DNA from: Psychrobacter sp. TAE2020
GTDB lineage: Bacteria > Pseudomonadota > Gammaproteobacteria > Pseudomonadales > Moraxellaceae
Direction of reading: 5' to 3'
Length of the DNA stretch: 64,000 nucleotides
NCBI RefSeq assembly: GCF_018919485.1
Contig: NZ_JAHLMU010000001.1
Span: forward strand, 2,299,538 to 2,363,537
The notes below the pieces were generated by a model. The model ran no database searches and was not told where the DNA came from. It saw only the letters and a program-made list of their open reading frames with translations. A program made the position numbers and the translations under genes. Of the stretch, positions 19,755-28,843 are shown in pieces (position 1 is the first letter of the stretch; each line of letters opens with the position of its first letter).

Positions 19755-20311
19755 CTTTGGTAAGTCACAAATTTAAAATCTAAATTGCTTTTGTCATCAT
19801 GCATCTGCTCAGACTGCTGCGCTACAGTGAAGTCACTAGGTAGCTGAGGATAAAAAGCATCACCAGCCTCAATTTCAGTATCAACGTGAGTCAGCTCAAT
19901 GCGATCGGTATAGAGTAAGGCGTCGCTAAATACTTTTTCACCACCGATAACCCAGATAGTCTCTAAATGTGCACCATGCGCTAGACTTGCTGCTTGGGTC
20001 AAAGCATCATCTAAGTTATGTACTACGTAAGCGTTGTCTTTGCCCTCTAAGCCTTGTTGCTGGGCATAATCTAGCTGGCTAGTAATAATAAAGCTAACCC
20101 GCTTAGGTAAAGGCTTGCTGCCCATAGATTCAAAAGTTTTGCGACCCATAATAACGATGCCTTTTATGGCATTGACGGTTTCTGCAGTAGTTAGCTGTTT
20201 AAAATGCTGCAAATCGGCTGAGATATGCCAAGGTAAATCATTACCTTTACCGATACAGCGATTGTTACTAATAGCAGCGATTTGGGCTACTTGGGTATTG
20301 GCATAACTCAT
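19736..20311 (-). CDS. folA: Dihydrofolate reductase
   Basis: This 191-residue enzyme reduces dihydrofolate to tetrahydrofolate with NADPH, regenerating the cofactor used by thymidylate synthase. Diagnostic features are the N-terminal QIAAISNNRCIG, the active-site segment NDLPWHISADLQHFK (catalytic Asp near residue 33), GIVIMGRKTFESMG for NADPH binding, and the IWVIGGEKVF loop near 121-130. It is longer than E. coli FolA (159 residues), with loop insertions. In many gammaproteobacteria folA follows lgt-thyA; here thyA lies about 1.6 kb away in the opposite direction, separated by island-like DNA. An AAGGA ribosome site precedes the ATG. Confidence 0.95.
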   Translation of the reverse strand: MSYANTQVAQIAAISNNRCIGKGNDLPWHISADLQHFKQLTTAETVNAIKGIVIMGRKTFESMGSKPLPKRVSFIITSQLDYAQQQGLEGKDNAYVVHNLDDALTQAASLAHGAHLETIWVIGGEKVFSDALLYTDRIELTHVDTEIEAGDAFYPQLPSDFTVAQQSEQMHDDKSNLDFKFVTYQRKATNQ

Positions 20312-20865
20312 GGAATATCCTTGATCGTTAATAAAAAATGGCTTAGTAAAAACAGCATGGTATAAATACTAGCATAGACACTAACGAAAACAGTAGTTAT
20401 AAGTGGCGTTTATACTGTTATTATTAATTCAGGCTTAATAGCGGCATGTGACTGATAATTATCGATAGTAGTATTTTGGTAGTTAACAGCGTAGCTGGCA
20501 CGGTTAAATGGCACTGTTAGGAGTCTCATATTCGCTAATTTAGGCATCTCATATTGGTGTTACTAGTAATCAACGCTCAACGACATAAGCAAGATATATT
20601 ATATTTTATTAATACACATAAAAATACTTAATTCCAGCTTAGAAGTCACCCTAAAACCCTACCAATCAGCGCATCAGTAAATTGAAATCACGTCTCTTAA
20701 GACTGCTTTAGCTTCTGTTTTAGCTGTAGGCTATCTTCAATAATATATTCAGCGAATTTCTTCTTAACATAATCTAATTTATAGGAATAATCGCATGGTT
20801 TTGGGCGGTTGCTGCTATAGTCTTAGTTTGTTAGATCATAGACTATAATTAAGGAGTATTGTTTA
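20312..20865. other. Non-coding AT-rich region between folA and a secreted-protein gene
   Basis: This stretch of about 550 bases contains no credible gene on either strand. It should contain the folA promoter at its left end. A TATAAT at 20844-20849 lies so close to the ribosome site of the next gene that it is doubtful as a promoter. It may be the left boundary of the island that carries thyA. Confidence 0.35.
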
Positions 20866-21348
20866 ATGAAGCTACCGATTAAATTCTTATTAGTTCCTGT
20901 AGTCTTACTCGCTTTTGATGCGAATGCTGCTAACTCCAATTTTAACCACAAAGGTATACAAAAGGGTGCTACTTCAATGTCTTGTTATCACGACCCATGT
21001 GCCGTAACAAGAATAATGAATTTTGAAATTACTAAAAAGAAACCTGGTTATACTCAGTTGAAGCTTAAAGCTGTAGGTGGTTACAGAGGCTGGGATGATA
21101 AAAAAACTATATGGGATCATGAATTTTATACGATGTATGTCAACTGCTCACTGAAAAGACCTAATATAGCAGGTAGTCTAAATGGAGAAAACGATATATT
21201 ACCCATTGGCGTAGGTGATAATAGTTGGATCCCAGGCGCACAATACCCTGATGTTATTTTATACCTACAAGCATGTCATAACTATAATGGGGAACCTGAA
21301 AAGGGTGGCGCAAAATATGGTTATAAGATTAAGCAACCATATTTATAA
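20866..21348 (+). CDS. Secreted hypothetical protein
   Basis: This 160-residue protein has a typical Sec signal peptide (Lys-rich start, hydrophobic core at about 6-17, likely cleavage after DANA at residue 21). The mature part of about 139 residues has four cysteines that could form two disulfides (two in CYHDPC, then NCSL and QACHN), many Gly, Asn and Tyr, and no motif I know. The AAGGAG ribosome site is nine bases before the ATG. It stands alone between folA and the recombinase fossil, with more AT-rich codon use than its neighbours, suggesting accessory DNA. The function is unknown. Confidence 0.7.
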   Translation: MKLPIKFLLVPVVLLAFDANAANSNFNHKGIQKGATSMSCYHDPCAVTRIMNFEITKKKPGYTQLKLKAVGGYRGWDDKKTIWDHEFYTMYVNCSLKRPNIAGSLNGENDILPIGVGDNSWIPGAQYPDVILYLQACHNYNGEPEKGGAKYGYKIKQPYL

Positions 21349-21468
21349 GATTAAGCATACTTTGGAATGCTTTTATTCTAAAGGAGCGTATTTTGGATTT
21401 TAGTATTATAGATGTATTGAGTATACCCCAAGGGAACCAGCTATTTTACCCTCTAAACCTATTAATAG

Positions 21469-21512
21469 ACCACTTAAAACAGACCGCCACAATAGAACCA
21501 CTTATAACAGAC
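21469..21512. repeat. Pair of 16-bp direct repeats beside the resolvase remnant
   Basis: ACCACTTAAAACAGAC (21469-21484) and ACCACTTATAACAGAC (21497-21512) differ at one base and start 28 bp apart. They lie about 60 bases upstream of the recombinase fragment. This arrangement is compatible with recombinase binding subsites (a res-like site) or with a duplicated operator; the function is inferred only. Confidence 0.55.
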
Positions 21513-21568
21513 TACTATGGGTGTTTATAGTTATTAGAGCGTATCTAAGAGCGTCTACTAAATAACAC

Positions 21569-21745
21569 GATGCTAAGTATGCTAAAAGCGAACTCATAGC
21601 ATTTGCCAAAGATAGTGACTACAAAATTGCCGCTTGCTATGTTGAAAACTTATCAGGAGCTACTTTGGTGCGACCCCAGTTAATGCAGCTGATTGATGAA
21701 GCTTATGCAGGCGATGTGATTCTAGTTGAGCAGATAGATCGCTGA
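21569..21745 (+). pseudogene. Serine recombinase (resolvase/invertase) fragment
   Basis: The frame encodes about 58 residues that match the N-terminal catalytic domain of small serine recombinases: ELIAFAKDSDYKIAACYVEN, then SGATLVRPQLMQLIDEA, and GDVILVEQIDR. In intact relatives the last motif continues into Leu-(Ser/Thr)-Arg-Leu. Here a TGA follows immediately, and the start of the domain with the catalytic serine is missing upstream, so this is a remnant. The remaining 137 bases before thyA contain no further clear homology. It marks past mobile-element activity exactly between folA and the out-of-place thyA. Confidence 0.8.
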
Positions 21746-21882
21746 TTTCACCTACAGGTTTGTACAATCAAGTCTCAAACTTTATAATGCTTAAGAACTG
21801 GTCAGGTAAAATGTGTTGTGACCGCATGGCAATAGAAACACAGCCTGATGAGAAAGAAGTTTAGTCTAACTAAGGTGATTGA

Positions 21883-22734
21883 ATGAAACAATATCTAGAT
21901 TTGTGTCAACGCATAATCGATGAAGGTGTATGGGTTGAAAATGAACGAACTGGAAAGCGTTGTTTAACCGTTATTAATGCTGATTTGCAATATAACGTAG
22001 GAGCTAATGAGTTCCCTTTAGTAACTACTCGCAAAAGTTATTGGAAAGCAGCTATCGCAGAGCTTTTGGGGTATATACGTGGATATGATAATGCCGCTCA
22101 GTTTCGGGCGATTGGCTGTAATACTTGGAATGCCAATGCTAATGATAATGAAGCTTGGTTAGCCAATCCTTATCGCAAAGGTGAGGATGATATGGGACGA
22201 GTCTATGGTGTACAGGGACGCCGTTGGTGTAACTCAGTAGGGGAGGAGTTCGATCAGCTTCGTAAGATTTACGACAATCTGCGCAATGGTATTGATGATC
22301 GAGGTGAAATTCTAACTTTCTATAATCCAGGCGAGTTTGAGATGGGGTGTTTGCGTCCTTGTATGCATACTCACACGTTTTCATTGTTAGGAGGAAAGCT
22401 GTATTTAACGTCATCGCAACGTTCATGTGATGTGCCATTAGGTCAAAACTTTAATCAAATCCAAGTTTTTACCTTATTAGCTTTAATGGCTCAAATTACC
22501 GGCCATGAAGCAGGAAGTGCTTATCATAAGATAGTAAATGCACATATTTATGCAGATCAGTTAGAGTTAATGCGCGATGTGCAATTAAAACGCCAACCTT
22601 ACCCCGCAGCTAAGCTGCATATCAACCCTGAGATTAAATCTCTTGAAGATATCGAAACTTGGGTCACATTGGATGATTTCAAAGTTACCGACTACCAATA
22701 CCATGAGCCTATTGCGTATCCATTTTCTGTATAA
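21883..22734 (+). CDS. thyA: Thymidylate synthase (Vibrio-like type)
   Basis: ThyA (283 residues) converts dUMP to dTMP using methylenetetrahydrofolate, producing the dihydrofolate that FolA recycles. The nucleophile is Cys160 in [12 protein letters not shown], followed by [14 protein letters not shown] with the phosphate-binding Arg, and [15 protein letters not shown] near the C-terminus. The sequence departs from the E. coli/Acinetobacter form (for example [24 protein letters not shown] in place of the usual KKLH-type helix) and is close to the 283-residue ThyA I recall from Vibrio. It is oriented opposite to lgt and folA and sits directly after a resolvase remnant, so replacement of the ancestral gene by transfer is likely. 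An AAGGTGA ribosome site precedes the ATG. Confidence 0.93.
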   Translation: MKQYLDLCQRIIDEGVWVENERTGKRCLTVINADLQYNVGANEFPLVTTRKSYWKAAIAELLGYIRGYDNAAQFRAIGCNTWNANANDNEAWLANPYRKGEDDMGRVYGVQGRRWCNSVGEEFDQLRKIYDNLRNGIDDRGEILTFYNPGEFEMGCLRPCMHTHTFSLLGGKLYLTSSQRSCDVPLGQNFNQIQVFTLLALMAQITGHEAGSAYHKIVNAHIYADQLELMRDVQLKRQPYPAAKLHINPEIKSLEDIETWVTLDDFKVTDYQYHEPIAYPFSV

Positions 22735-22882
22735 GCAGATAGCTGTAGGCCAAAGATGAATTGAAAACAGTGAAAAGATGACTTATAAGCTGAGCAGGAA
22801 AAATAGTCTTTGCTAGATTTTCTGCTCTTAATCCCTTACTAACTTTTATAGAAGCTACTTGATGCTTGCTTGCGCAAAGCCC

Positions 22883-23767
22883 TTAATAAGCCGTCTGTTT
22901 GCCCCAATCATAAATACCACGCTTGTAGGCATAAGCTATCAAGAAGATACCAATAAGGATCATTGGAGCGCTGAGTATTTGCCCTTTAGTCATCCAACCT
23001 AATAAGATAAAACCTTGATCCATATCTGGTTGACGGAAGAATTCAATGACGAAGCGGCTCAAGCCATAACCTAGCATAAATACGCCAGTAACCGCCATAC
23101 GTGGGCGTGGCTTCGATGAATACCACCATAAGAATAAGAACAGCAGCAAGCCTTCAGTAAGCGCTTCATAGAGCTGTGAAGGATGGCGCGGCAATAGGGA
23201 TTGTCCATTTACTTCAGTAACTAAAGCTTGTAGCGTAGGACTGGTTTGCAGTAAAGTAATATCAGCTTGAGCGGCTTGTGGGAAAAAAGTAAGCCAGTTA
23301 TAGCCCCCATCAGATACTCGTCCCCACAGCTCACCATTTATATAGTTGCCGATGCGTCCAAACAACAGTCCTGTGGGCACACAAGGAATGATAAAGTCCA
23401 GTACTTGAAAAGGCGTCTTTTTATATTTACGGGCAAAATATAGCATGCCAAGGCCAACGCCAATTAAGCCGCCGTGAAAGGACATGCCACCTTCCCAAAC
23501 CTTAAATAAGTAAGCTGGGTTCTGTAATAATTCGCCAAACTGATAAAACAATACGTAACCAACACGGCCACCCAATATTACCCCTAGTGCGCCAAAAAAC
23601 ACTAAGTCAGATACCATATCGTTCGACCAGTTATCACGTTTAGTACTGCGATACCAGGCGAGACCATAAGCGGCGGCAAAAGCCAATAAATACATCAGGC
23701 CATACCAATGTACGGCTACTGGGCCCATGGATAGAGCTACAGGATCATACTGTGGGTGAATCATCAT
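22883..23767 (-). CDS. lgt: Prolipoprotein diacylglyceryl transferase
   Basis: Lgt (294 residues) transfers a diacylglyceryl group from phosphatidylglycerol to the lipobox cysteine of prolipoproteins in the inner membrane. The protein has about seven hydrophobic segments, an N-terminal VHWYGLMYLLAF motif with the functional His, the GGRVGYVLFY region, and the Lgt signature GRIGNYINGELWG (about 135-147). HPSQLYEA is also present. Two ATG codons are adjacent at the start (23767 and 23764). The gene converges with thyA and diverges from the DUF4139 gene, sharing a 143-base promoter region with it. The substrates would include the two lipoproteins encoded later in this window. Confidence 0.96.
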   Translation of the reverse strand: MMIHPQYDPVALSMGPVAVHWYGLMYLLAFAAAYGLAWYRSTKRDNWSNDMVSDLVFFGALGVILGGRVGYVLFYQFGELLQNPAYLFKVWEGGMSFHGGLIGVGLGMLYFARKYKKTPFQVLDFIIPCVPTGLLFGRIGNYINGELWGRVSDGGYNWLTFFPQAAQADITLLQTSPTLQALVTEVNGQSLLPRHPSQLYEALTEGLLLFLFLWWYSSKPRPRMAVTGVFMLGYGLSRFVIEFFRQPDMDQGFILLGWMTKGQILSAPMILIGIFLIAYAYKRGIYDWGKQTAY

Positions 23768-23910
23768 AAGGGCATCATAATATGGATAATAAAATGCTGA
23801 CTATCATAACAAATTTTACGCTCACGGACATCATTAGCATGCAATGGATGGCAAAGGGTTTAGAAAAGCGATAGTATAGAAAAAAGCGTACTGACTACTA
23901 AGGGATTATT

Positions 23911-25581
23911 ATGCAAGCGCACTCATCAAAGTCAATGACTTCACTAGTATCTGTCACTGCAAATCCACAGCTAATAGCCAACGCTAGCCTGGGAATGTCT
24001 AGTAATAAATGGCTGCCCTTATCACTAGTTACTACCGCTGCATTAACTATGATTAGCCCTAGTGTACAAGCGGCTGCGAGTAGCGTAGAGCAAGTCACTA
24101 TTTATCAAGGTTTGGCTAGCGTAACTCGGGCCCTACCTATCACTGGTAATGGTGAACAGACTTTAGTTTTTTCTTGTTTATCGCCTTATATTGATAAAGA
24201 AAGTTTGAGTGTTCAGGCCTTAGGCAATGTCAACATCGGTGAAGTCAGTATCGAAGAATTAAGTGGTGAGCAGGCGGCGCAGTGTCAGTATCAAGGCGAT
24301 GCAAAAGTACAAGTTGGACAGCAGAGCTTAGCGACGATTAAAGCTGAACTAGAGGCCGCACAGTTAGCCAAAGCTTACTTGCAAAATCTGACTAAAGTTA
24401 CGCAAATAACTATAGAAGGTACGCTGACTAATAATACTCGCGATATAGAAGCACAAGCTGCAGCTATTAATAAAAGAATCTTAGATATTCAGCAGCGCCA
24501 AGTGCGTGCGCAAGATGAGCTAACTCAGCTGATGGCGGGCAGTATTGCCTCTACTCGTGATAATGTGACCCAAGTCAGCGTACGTACGGCTAGTCGCAGC
24601 CCCAGCTCAGTCAAGCTACATTACCAAGTGCGCGGTGCAGGTTGGGAGCCAACCTATCAGGCGCGGCTTAACACACAGAGTAAGCAGCTCAGCATTATCG
24701 CCTCTGCTATTATTGCCCAGCAAACGGGAGAGAACTGGATAAACGTGCCTTTGACTTTGAGCTCTGTCAATCCTAATCAAAACACTACTGGCCAACTGCC
24801 CAATGTACCACGACTATCTTTATATGAAGAAAATAAAGACGGTGTCGTAACTGTCCCACCGATGATGGAAGCTTCTATCGTAATGGCAGATGCGAGTTAT
24901 GAGCGTTCTGCAAAAGTCGCAGGGGCAGCACTGCCTAACTTTACGGTGAGCAGTGAAAATAAAAACGGTATCATCGAGTATAAGTTGCCGCAGCGCATTA
25001 GTATTCCAAGCGATGGTAGACGGGTGCGCACCTTGATTGATGAGCAATCAGGCAGCAGTAAGCTGTGGATTCGTAGTACCCCAAGTCAAGAGATGGTAGG
25101 GTACTGGTATGCTTCAGCGCCTTTTTTGATCCCAGCTTGGGTTGATGGATCGTTGCAGTTATACCGTGATGACAATTACGTTGGTCAGTCACGCTATAGC
25201 TACCAGCTGCTAAAAGAGCAAGGTATTGGCTTCGGTATTGATCCCAATACTATCGTCAAACAGTTAGCTAACGAGGATAAGCAAGGCGATAAAGGGGCGT
25301 TTAATCGCACCCAAACCTTTACTAAGACGCAAGCTTATCAGTTTACCAATCAGCATACTCGGTCTATGCGTTTGCAAGTACTAGGTAGCGAGCCTATCAG
25401 CCGTGATGACAGTCTGAAAGTCGCCGTGACTCATACGCCTCCGATTACCGAGCGTGACTGGAATGATAATAAAGGCATAATCGCTTGGGATTTTGAGCTA
25501 CCCAGCAAACAATCACAAGTGATTCAGTCCACTTATCAGCTCAGTTATCCTGCTAATAAAGTATTGTCTGGTGACTATTAA
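23911..25581 (+). CDS. Secreted DUF4139-domain protein
   Basis: The 556-residue protein has a long N-terminal region before its hydrophobic core (about 34-47) and a likely signal cleavage after SVQA (about residue 54). The mature part resembles the mucoidy-inhibitor-like family: an N-terminal DUF4140-like beta domain (about 56-130) with TIYQGLASVTR, a coiled-coil-forming helix (about 135-205), then the DUF4139 domain with VRGAGWEPTYQARL and LTLSSVNPN. The family is extracytoplasmic and its biochemical role is not established. AAGGGA six bases before ATG 23911 supports this start; ATG 23995 would give a more ordinary signal peptide but has a poor site. Divergent from lgt. Confidence 0.8.
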   Translation: MQAHSSKSMTSLVSVTANPQLIANASLGMSSNKWLPLSLVTTAALTMISPSVQAAASSVEQVTIYQGLASVTRALPITGNGEQTLVFSCLSPYIDKESLSVQALGNVNIGEVSIEELSGEQAAQCQYQGDAKVQVGQQSLATIKAELEAAQLAKAYLQNLTKVTQITIEGTLTNNTRDIEAQAAAINKRILDIQQRQVRAQDELTQLMAGSIASTRDNVTQVSVRTASRSPSSVKLHYQVRGAGWEPTYQARLNTQSKQLSIIASAIIAQQTGENWINVPLTLSSVNPNQNTTGQLPNVPRLSLYEENKDGVVTVPPMMEASIVMADASYERSAKVAGAALPNFTVSSENKNGIIEYKLPQRISIPSDGRRVRTLIDEQSGSSKLWIRSTPSQEMVGYWYASAPFLIPAWVDGSLQLYRDDNYVGQSRYSYQLLKEQGIGFGIDPNTIVKQLANEDKQGDKGAFNRTQTFTKTQAYQFTNQHTRSMRLQVLGSEPISRDDSLKVAVTHTPPITERDWNDNKGIIAWDFELPSKQSQVIQSTYQLSYPANKVLSGDY

Positions 25582-25696
25582 AGCTAGTGATTGCTACTAA
25601 TGCTAGTCATTAACAATGCTACTTATTAAAACTGCTACTCGTTAAAAATGGCAGTTATGAAAATCAGCCACTGTCGCCACAGAAATAAGGATAATC

Positions 25697-26560
25697 ATGT
25701 GCATAGTCGCTATTGCTTGGCAGTTATTTGATGAGCTGCCATTAGTGTTATTATCTAACCGTGATGAGTTTTTGCAGCGCCCAACTGAGCCGCTACATCA
25801 GTGGCTAGATCAGCCAATCTATGCTGGTCGTGATCGTCAAAGTGGCGGTACTTGGTTAGGTATTCATCAGCAGCAGCACAAAAGCACTGATGATGATGGG
25901 TTAACTCTTTACCAGCACAATGGTCGTTGGGCCGCCGTATTGAACTTCCGTGATGGAGTGCAAGCAACCGCCAATGAGCGTTCACGTGGTGAGTTAGTTA
26001 CTGAATTTTTGACAAGTGCTTTAGCCCCGATGGCCTTTGCGCGGCAGATTAACTTACAGGACTATGCAGGCTTTAATTTGCTGATTGGTGATGCTAAGCA
26101 AGCGATCATCGTCAATAATCGTGGTCATGCGCCTACAGCTTTGCATGCAGGACTGCATGTGTTATCTAATGGCCAGCCAGAAGAGCGTTGGTTTAAGACA
26201 GAACGGCTACGCGCTAGGTTACGCCAAGAAGTGCTGCCGTTAATAGCTGAGGATAGTGCGGCTGACTACTGGCAAGCCGCGGCCTTTGAGATATTGTCTG
26301 ATTCCGTGCCAGCCTCAGCACATGAACTACCAGATACAGGTATTGCTCCTACTATAGAACAAGCGCTGTCTTCTATTTATATTGAGCCGGCAACTTTGAC
26401 TGATTTAGACGCTCTGATGCCGCTATATGGGACTCGTACGCAAAGCATCTTAACTTTGTATAATAAAGTCGATGCTGTTAAGCCAATAGAATTAGCCAAT
26501 CGAAGTGCAGATTTTAAGGTTCAGCTTATCAGTCGTGAGTTAGCGCAAGTGAAGAGTTAG
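25697..26560 (+). CDS. NRDE/TANGO2-like protein
   Basis: The 287-residue protein begins with MCIVAIAW and LVLLSNRDEFL, the Asn-Arg-Asp-Glu signature that names the family; a second conserved run is GRDRQSGGTWLGI (about 45-57). Cys2 after the initiator resembles an N-terminal nucleophile hydrolase arrangement, but catalytic activity has not been established for the family as far as I know. Bacterial members are cytoplasmic; human TANGO2 is linked to lipid and haem handling. A short Asp/His-rich insert occurs at about 58-72. It follows the DUF4139 gene by 115 bases and has an ATAAGGATAA ribosome site. Confidence 0.82.
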   Translation: MCIVAIAWQLFDELPLVLLSNRDEFLQRPTEPLHQWLDQPIYAGRDRQSGGTWLGIHQQQHKSTDDDGLTLYQHNGRWAAVLNFRDGVQATANERSRGELVTEFLTSALAPMAFARQINLQDYAGFNLLIGDAKQAIIVNNRGHAPTALHAGLHVLSNGQPEERWFKTERLRARLRQEVLPLIAEDSAADYWQAAAFEILSDSVPASAHELPDTGIAPTIEQALSSIYIEPATLTDLDALMPLYGTRTQSILTLYNKVDAVKPIELANRSADFKVQLISRELAQVKS

Positions 26561-26668
26561 TATTGTGGATGGCAATGAATACTGCAGGCTAGCAAGTAGT
26601 GGTAGTTAATAAGTATTAATAAATAATAAGTAGTCACTAAAGTAAATATATTTATCTAACAAGCATAA

Positions 26669-26716
26669 AAATGCCTGTATCAATTTCTAACTGATTTAGA
26701 ATTTGATACAGGCATT
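26669..26716. terminator. Long hairpin terminator between the NRDE gene and rppH
   Basis: Arms 26669-26690 and 26695-26716 are complementary over about 21 of 22 positions, with a four-base loop. The outer ends are A-rich on the left and T-rich on the right, so it can serve both convergent genes. Confidence 0.8.
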
Positions 26717-26746
26717 TATTGGTTTATGACCAGCGGTATTATCTGT

Positions 26747-27268
26747 TTATTCCATTAACAGATGATTGTTCTGGTCTGGAATAATCAACTCTTGCTTTAG
26801 AGGCAGCTCACGTACTAGCTCCTGTAAAGCCCGACGATATACTCCGCGTTTAAAGTGAATCACTTGTCCGAGTGGATACCAGTAGCTGACCCATTGCCAA
26901 TGGTCAAATTCAGGTTTTCCTTCATCAAAGCGGATGTGTTGAGTATTTGGCTCATCTAAGCGTAGCAAAAACCATTTCTGTTTTTGCCCGATACACAAAG
27001 GATATTGTCCATGGCGCACATAGCGCTTGGGTAAACGATAACGCAACCAATCTTGCGTAACCGCTAATAAGTCTACGTGCCGCGGATGTAAACCGACCTC
27101 TTCCCAGAGTTCGCGATACATCGCATCCATTGGCGTTTCCCCATGGTCAATACCACCTTGTGGAAACTGCCAAGCGTTATGACCAATACGTTTTGCCCAT
27201 AGTACTTGCCCTTGTGTATTTGCCAAGATGATACCGACATTGGCGCGAAAGCCGTCTGCATCTATCAT
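26747..27268 (-). CDS. rppH: RNA pyrophosphohydrolase
   Basis: RppH (173 residues) removes pyrophosphate from 5'-triphosphorylated mRNA and so starts 5'-dependent decay by RNase E. The Nudix box is complete: [20 protein letters not shown] then VGL (about 38-60), with the metal-binding Glu residues present. The N-terminal [17 protein letters not shown] and FPQGG are typical of RppH. The C-terminal 15 residues are variable. The ATG has a nearby AAAGGG ribosome site. It stands alone, convergent with the NRDE gene. Confidence 0.95.
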   Translation of the reverse strand: MIDADGFRANVGIILANTQGQVLWAKRIGHNAWQFPQGGIDHGETPMDAMYRELWEEVGLHPRHVDLLAVTQDWLRYRLPKRYVRHGQYPLCIGQKQKWFLLRLDEPNTQHIRFDEGKPEFDHWQWVSYWYPLGQVIHFKRGVYRRALQELVRELPLKQELIIPDQNNHLLME

Positions 27269-27829
27269 GACTAACCCTTTTAATTTGTCTAAAAACAGCT
27301 CATTTCAATGCGATATAGTGATAGTGGCCATAATTATTATTCGTTGGTTACCATCGATATCTAACAAAAATGAGTTTCATTACTGTCATTAAACCAAGAA
27401 ATAGCCTAAATGTGTAATAATATTTTGCTATAAAATGTTTCATGAAATTAACATGCTGCATTGTCTACCCTATAGGGGATATTACATACTATTTCTATGA
27501 CTGAAAACCAGAGTTTATCGGTGTTTAAATGGATAACAAATTTCAGCTAAGGAATAGTATTTTGCATTACTGATGCAAACCGATTAGCTACTTATTAATG
27601 AGAGGTAGCTGAAGTTAAAAGGCTTAACTACTAGTAAGTAATGGATAGGCACTAGATGACAATTACTCTATAAAAAGCAGCATTATCCTGTGCTAAACTG
27701 ATGTTATCTAATTTTAACTATTAATTTTTAATAACTGATTTTTAATAGTTAAGTTTTAATAATCGATAATAAATTCAGCATCAAGCTTTGATTGGTGTAA
27801 TTAGCATTCTATAACAAGGATATTGGGTA
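27269..27829. other. Non-coding region with an AT-rich 11-bp inverted repeat
   Basis: No gene was found in this 561-base stretch on either strand. TTAACTATTAA (27714-27724) is the exact reverse complement of TTAATAGTTAA (27742-27752). The related sequence TAATAACT sits between them. They lie about 80-115 bases upstream of the OsmC-family gene and could be an operator or a simple AT-rich cruciform. A short palindrome CCCTATAGGG occurs near 27468. Confidence 0.35.
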
Positions 27830-28243
27830 ATGGCAGAGTTAAAAGCAAGCGTCACTTGGCAACAAGACAAAGCATTTATGGGTGTAGCGCCTTCTGGACA
27901 CGAAGTGCAGATAGATGCCGATAAAGAAAAAGGCGCAAGCCCAATGGAGCTGATTTTGCTCGGCCTTGGAGGCTGTGCTAGTTATGATGTAGTCTCCATT
28001 TTGCAAAAGAGCCGTCAAGAGGTTAAAGATGTACGCTGTGAGCTAAGCGCTCAACGTGCCGAAACGGTTCCAGCCGTTTATACTGCTATTCATATGCACT
28101 TTGTAGTAACAGGTACAGATATAGCGGACAAACAAGTAGAAAGAGCCATTAAACTTTCTGCCGAAAAATACTGTTCTGCTAGTCGTATGTTGGTACAAGG
28201 CGGTGTTGAAATCACTCATGGTTTTGAAGTTATTGCAGGTTAG
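27830..28243 (+). CDS. OsmC/Ohr-family protein
   Basis: The 137-residue protein belongs to the OsmC family of thiol-dependent hydroperoxide reductases. It has a beta-rich N-terminus, then GASPMELILLGLGGCASYDV (about 34-54) with the first conserved cysteine, and EKYCSASRML (about 113-122) with the second. Both cysteines are in the positions expected for peroxide reduction, so it probably detoxifies organic peroxides in the cytoplasm. Its close subgroup is nearer to YhfA-like OsmC proteins than to Ohr, judged by length. An AACAAGGATA ribosome site precedes the ATG. A MAPEG gene follows at 14 bases and is likely co-transcribed. Confidence 0.85.
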   Translation: MAELKASVTWQQDKAFMGVAPSGHEVQIDADKEKGASPMELILLGLGGCASYDVVSILQKSRQEVKDVRCELSAQRAETVPAVYTAIHMHFVVTGTDIADKQVERAIKLSAEKYCSASRMLVQGGVEITHGFEVIAG

Positions 28244-28257
28244 GGGTAGAAACACTG

Positions 28258-28683
28258 ATGAATTTACTTTTTGGGTTAATTTCTGATACTGCAGCATCGG
28301 CATTATGGGCGATGATAGTAGCGAGTTTGCTACCAGTAAGTTTGGCGATGATGGCTAAAGTGTTCGGCGGCTTTAATTTAGCTGATAATGCCCATCCACG
28401 TGATTTTTTACAACAGACTATAGGCGCGGCAGCACGTGCTAATGCGGCCCAAAAGAACAGTTATGAGACCCTGCCGGTATTTTTAGTGGCAGTATTAGCA
28501 GCTATGCTATTCTTCGTGCCTCAATCAATCATCAACATTTTAGCTTGGCTTTACGTGCTTATCCGCATTGGTTATTGCGTAGCTTATATCACTAATTTGC
28601 CAATGTTTCGCTCGATACTTTGGCTGTTATCGATGGCATGTTGTGTCATGCTATTTTACTTAGCGATTAGAATTAGTGCTTAA
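28258..28683 (+). CDS. MAPEG-family membrane protein
   Basis: The 141-residue protein has four hydrophobic segments (about 12-35, 68-88, 91-112, 118-138). The conserved MAPEG stretch AAARANAAQKNSYETLPVF (about 59-77) has the Arg-x-x-Ala-x-x-Asn-x-x-Glu pattern of the glutathione-binding loop. MAPEG proteins include microsomal glutathione transferases and related enzymes; the substrate here is unknown. Its tight spacing after an OsmC-type peroxidase suggests shared work against lipid or organic peroxides, an inference from context. Confidence 0.85.
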   Translation: MNLLFGLISDTAASALWAMIVASLLPVSLAMMAKVFGGFNLADNAHPRDFLQQTIGAAARANAAQKNSYETLPVFLVAVLAAMLFFVPQSIINILAWLYVLIRIGYCVAYITNLPMFRSILWLLSMACCVMLFYLAIRISA

Positions 28684-28843
28684 TAGTAAGGCTAAACAGC
28701 ATAAACTTAGTTCAAGATATCTACTCAAAATCAGCTTTTATAAGTAAGTTTGCCATAGGCTAGCTTAAGACAGTCTAAGTTGTATAGCTATGGCATCTAT
28801 TATTAGCAGTTTTAGCAGTTATTATTGTTATCAGCAGTTATTA

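Noticed and set aside
20844..20849. TATAAT as promoter for the secreted-protein gene
   Set aside because: It would place the transcription start at the ribosome site of the gene itself, leaving no usable leader, and no -35 box is seen at the right distance.
21215..21403. 62-codon frame overlapping the end of the secreted-protein gene
   Set aside because: It overlaps the real gene in another frame and has no ribosome site or homology I recognise.
22139..22438. 99-codon minus-strand frame inside thyA
   Set aside because: It lies wholly within the strongly supported thyA and shows no known motif; it is an overlapping shadow frame.
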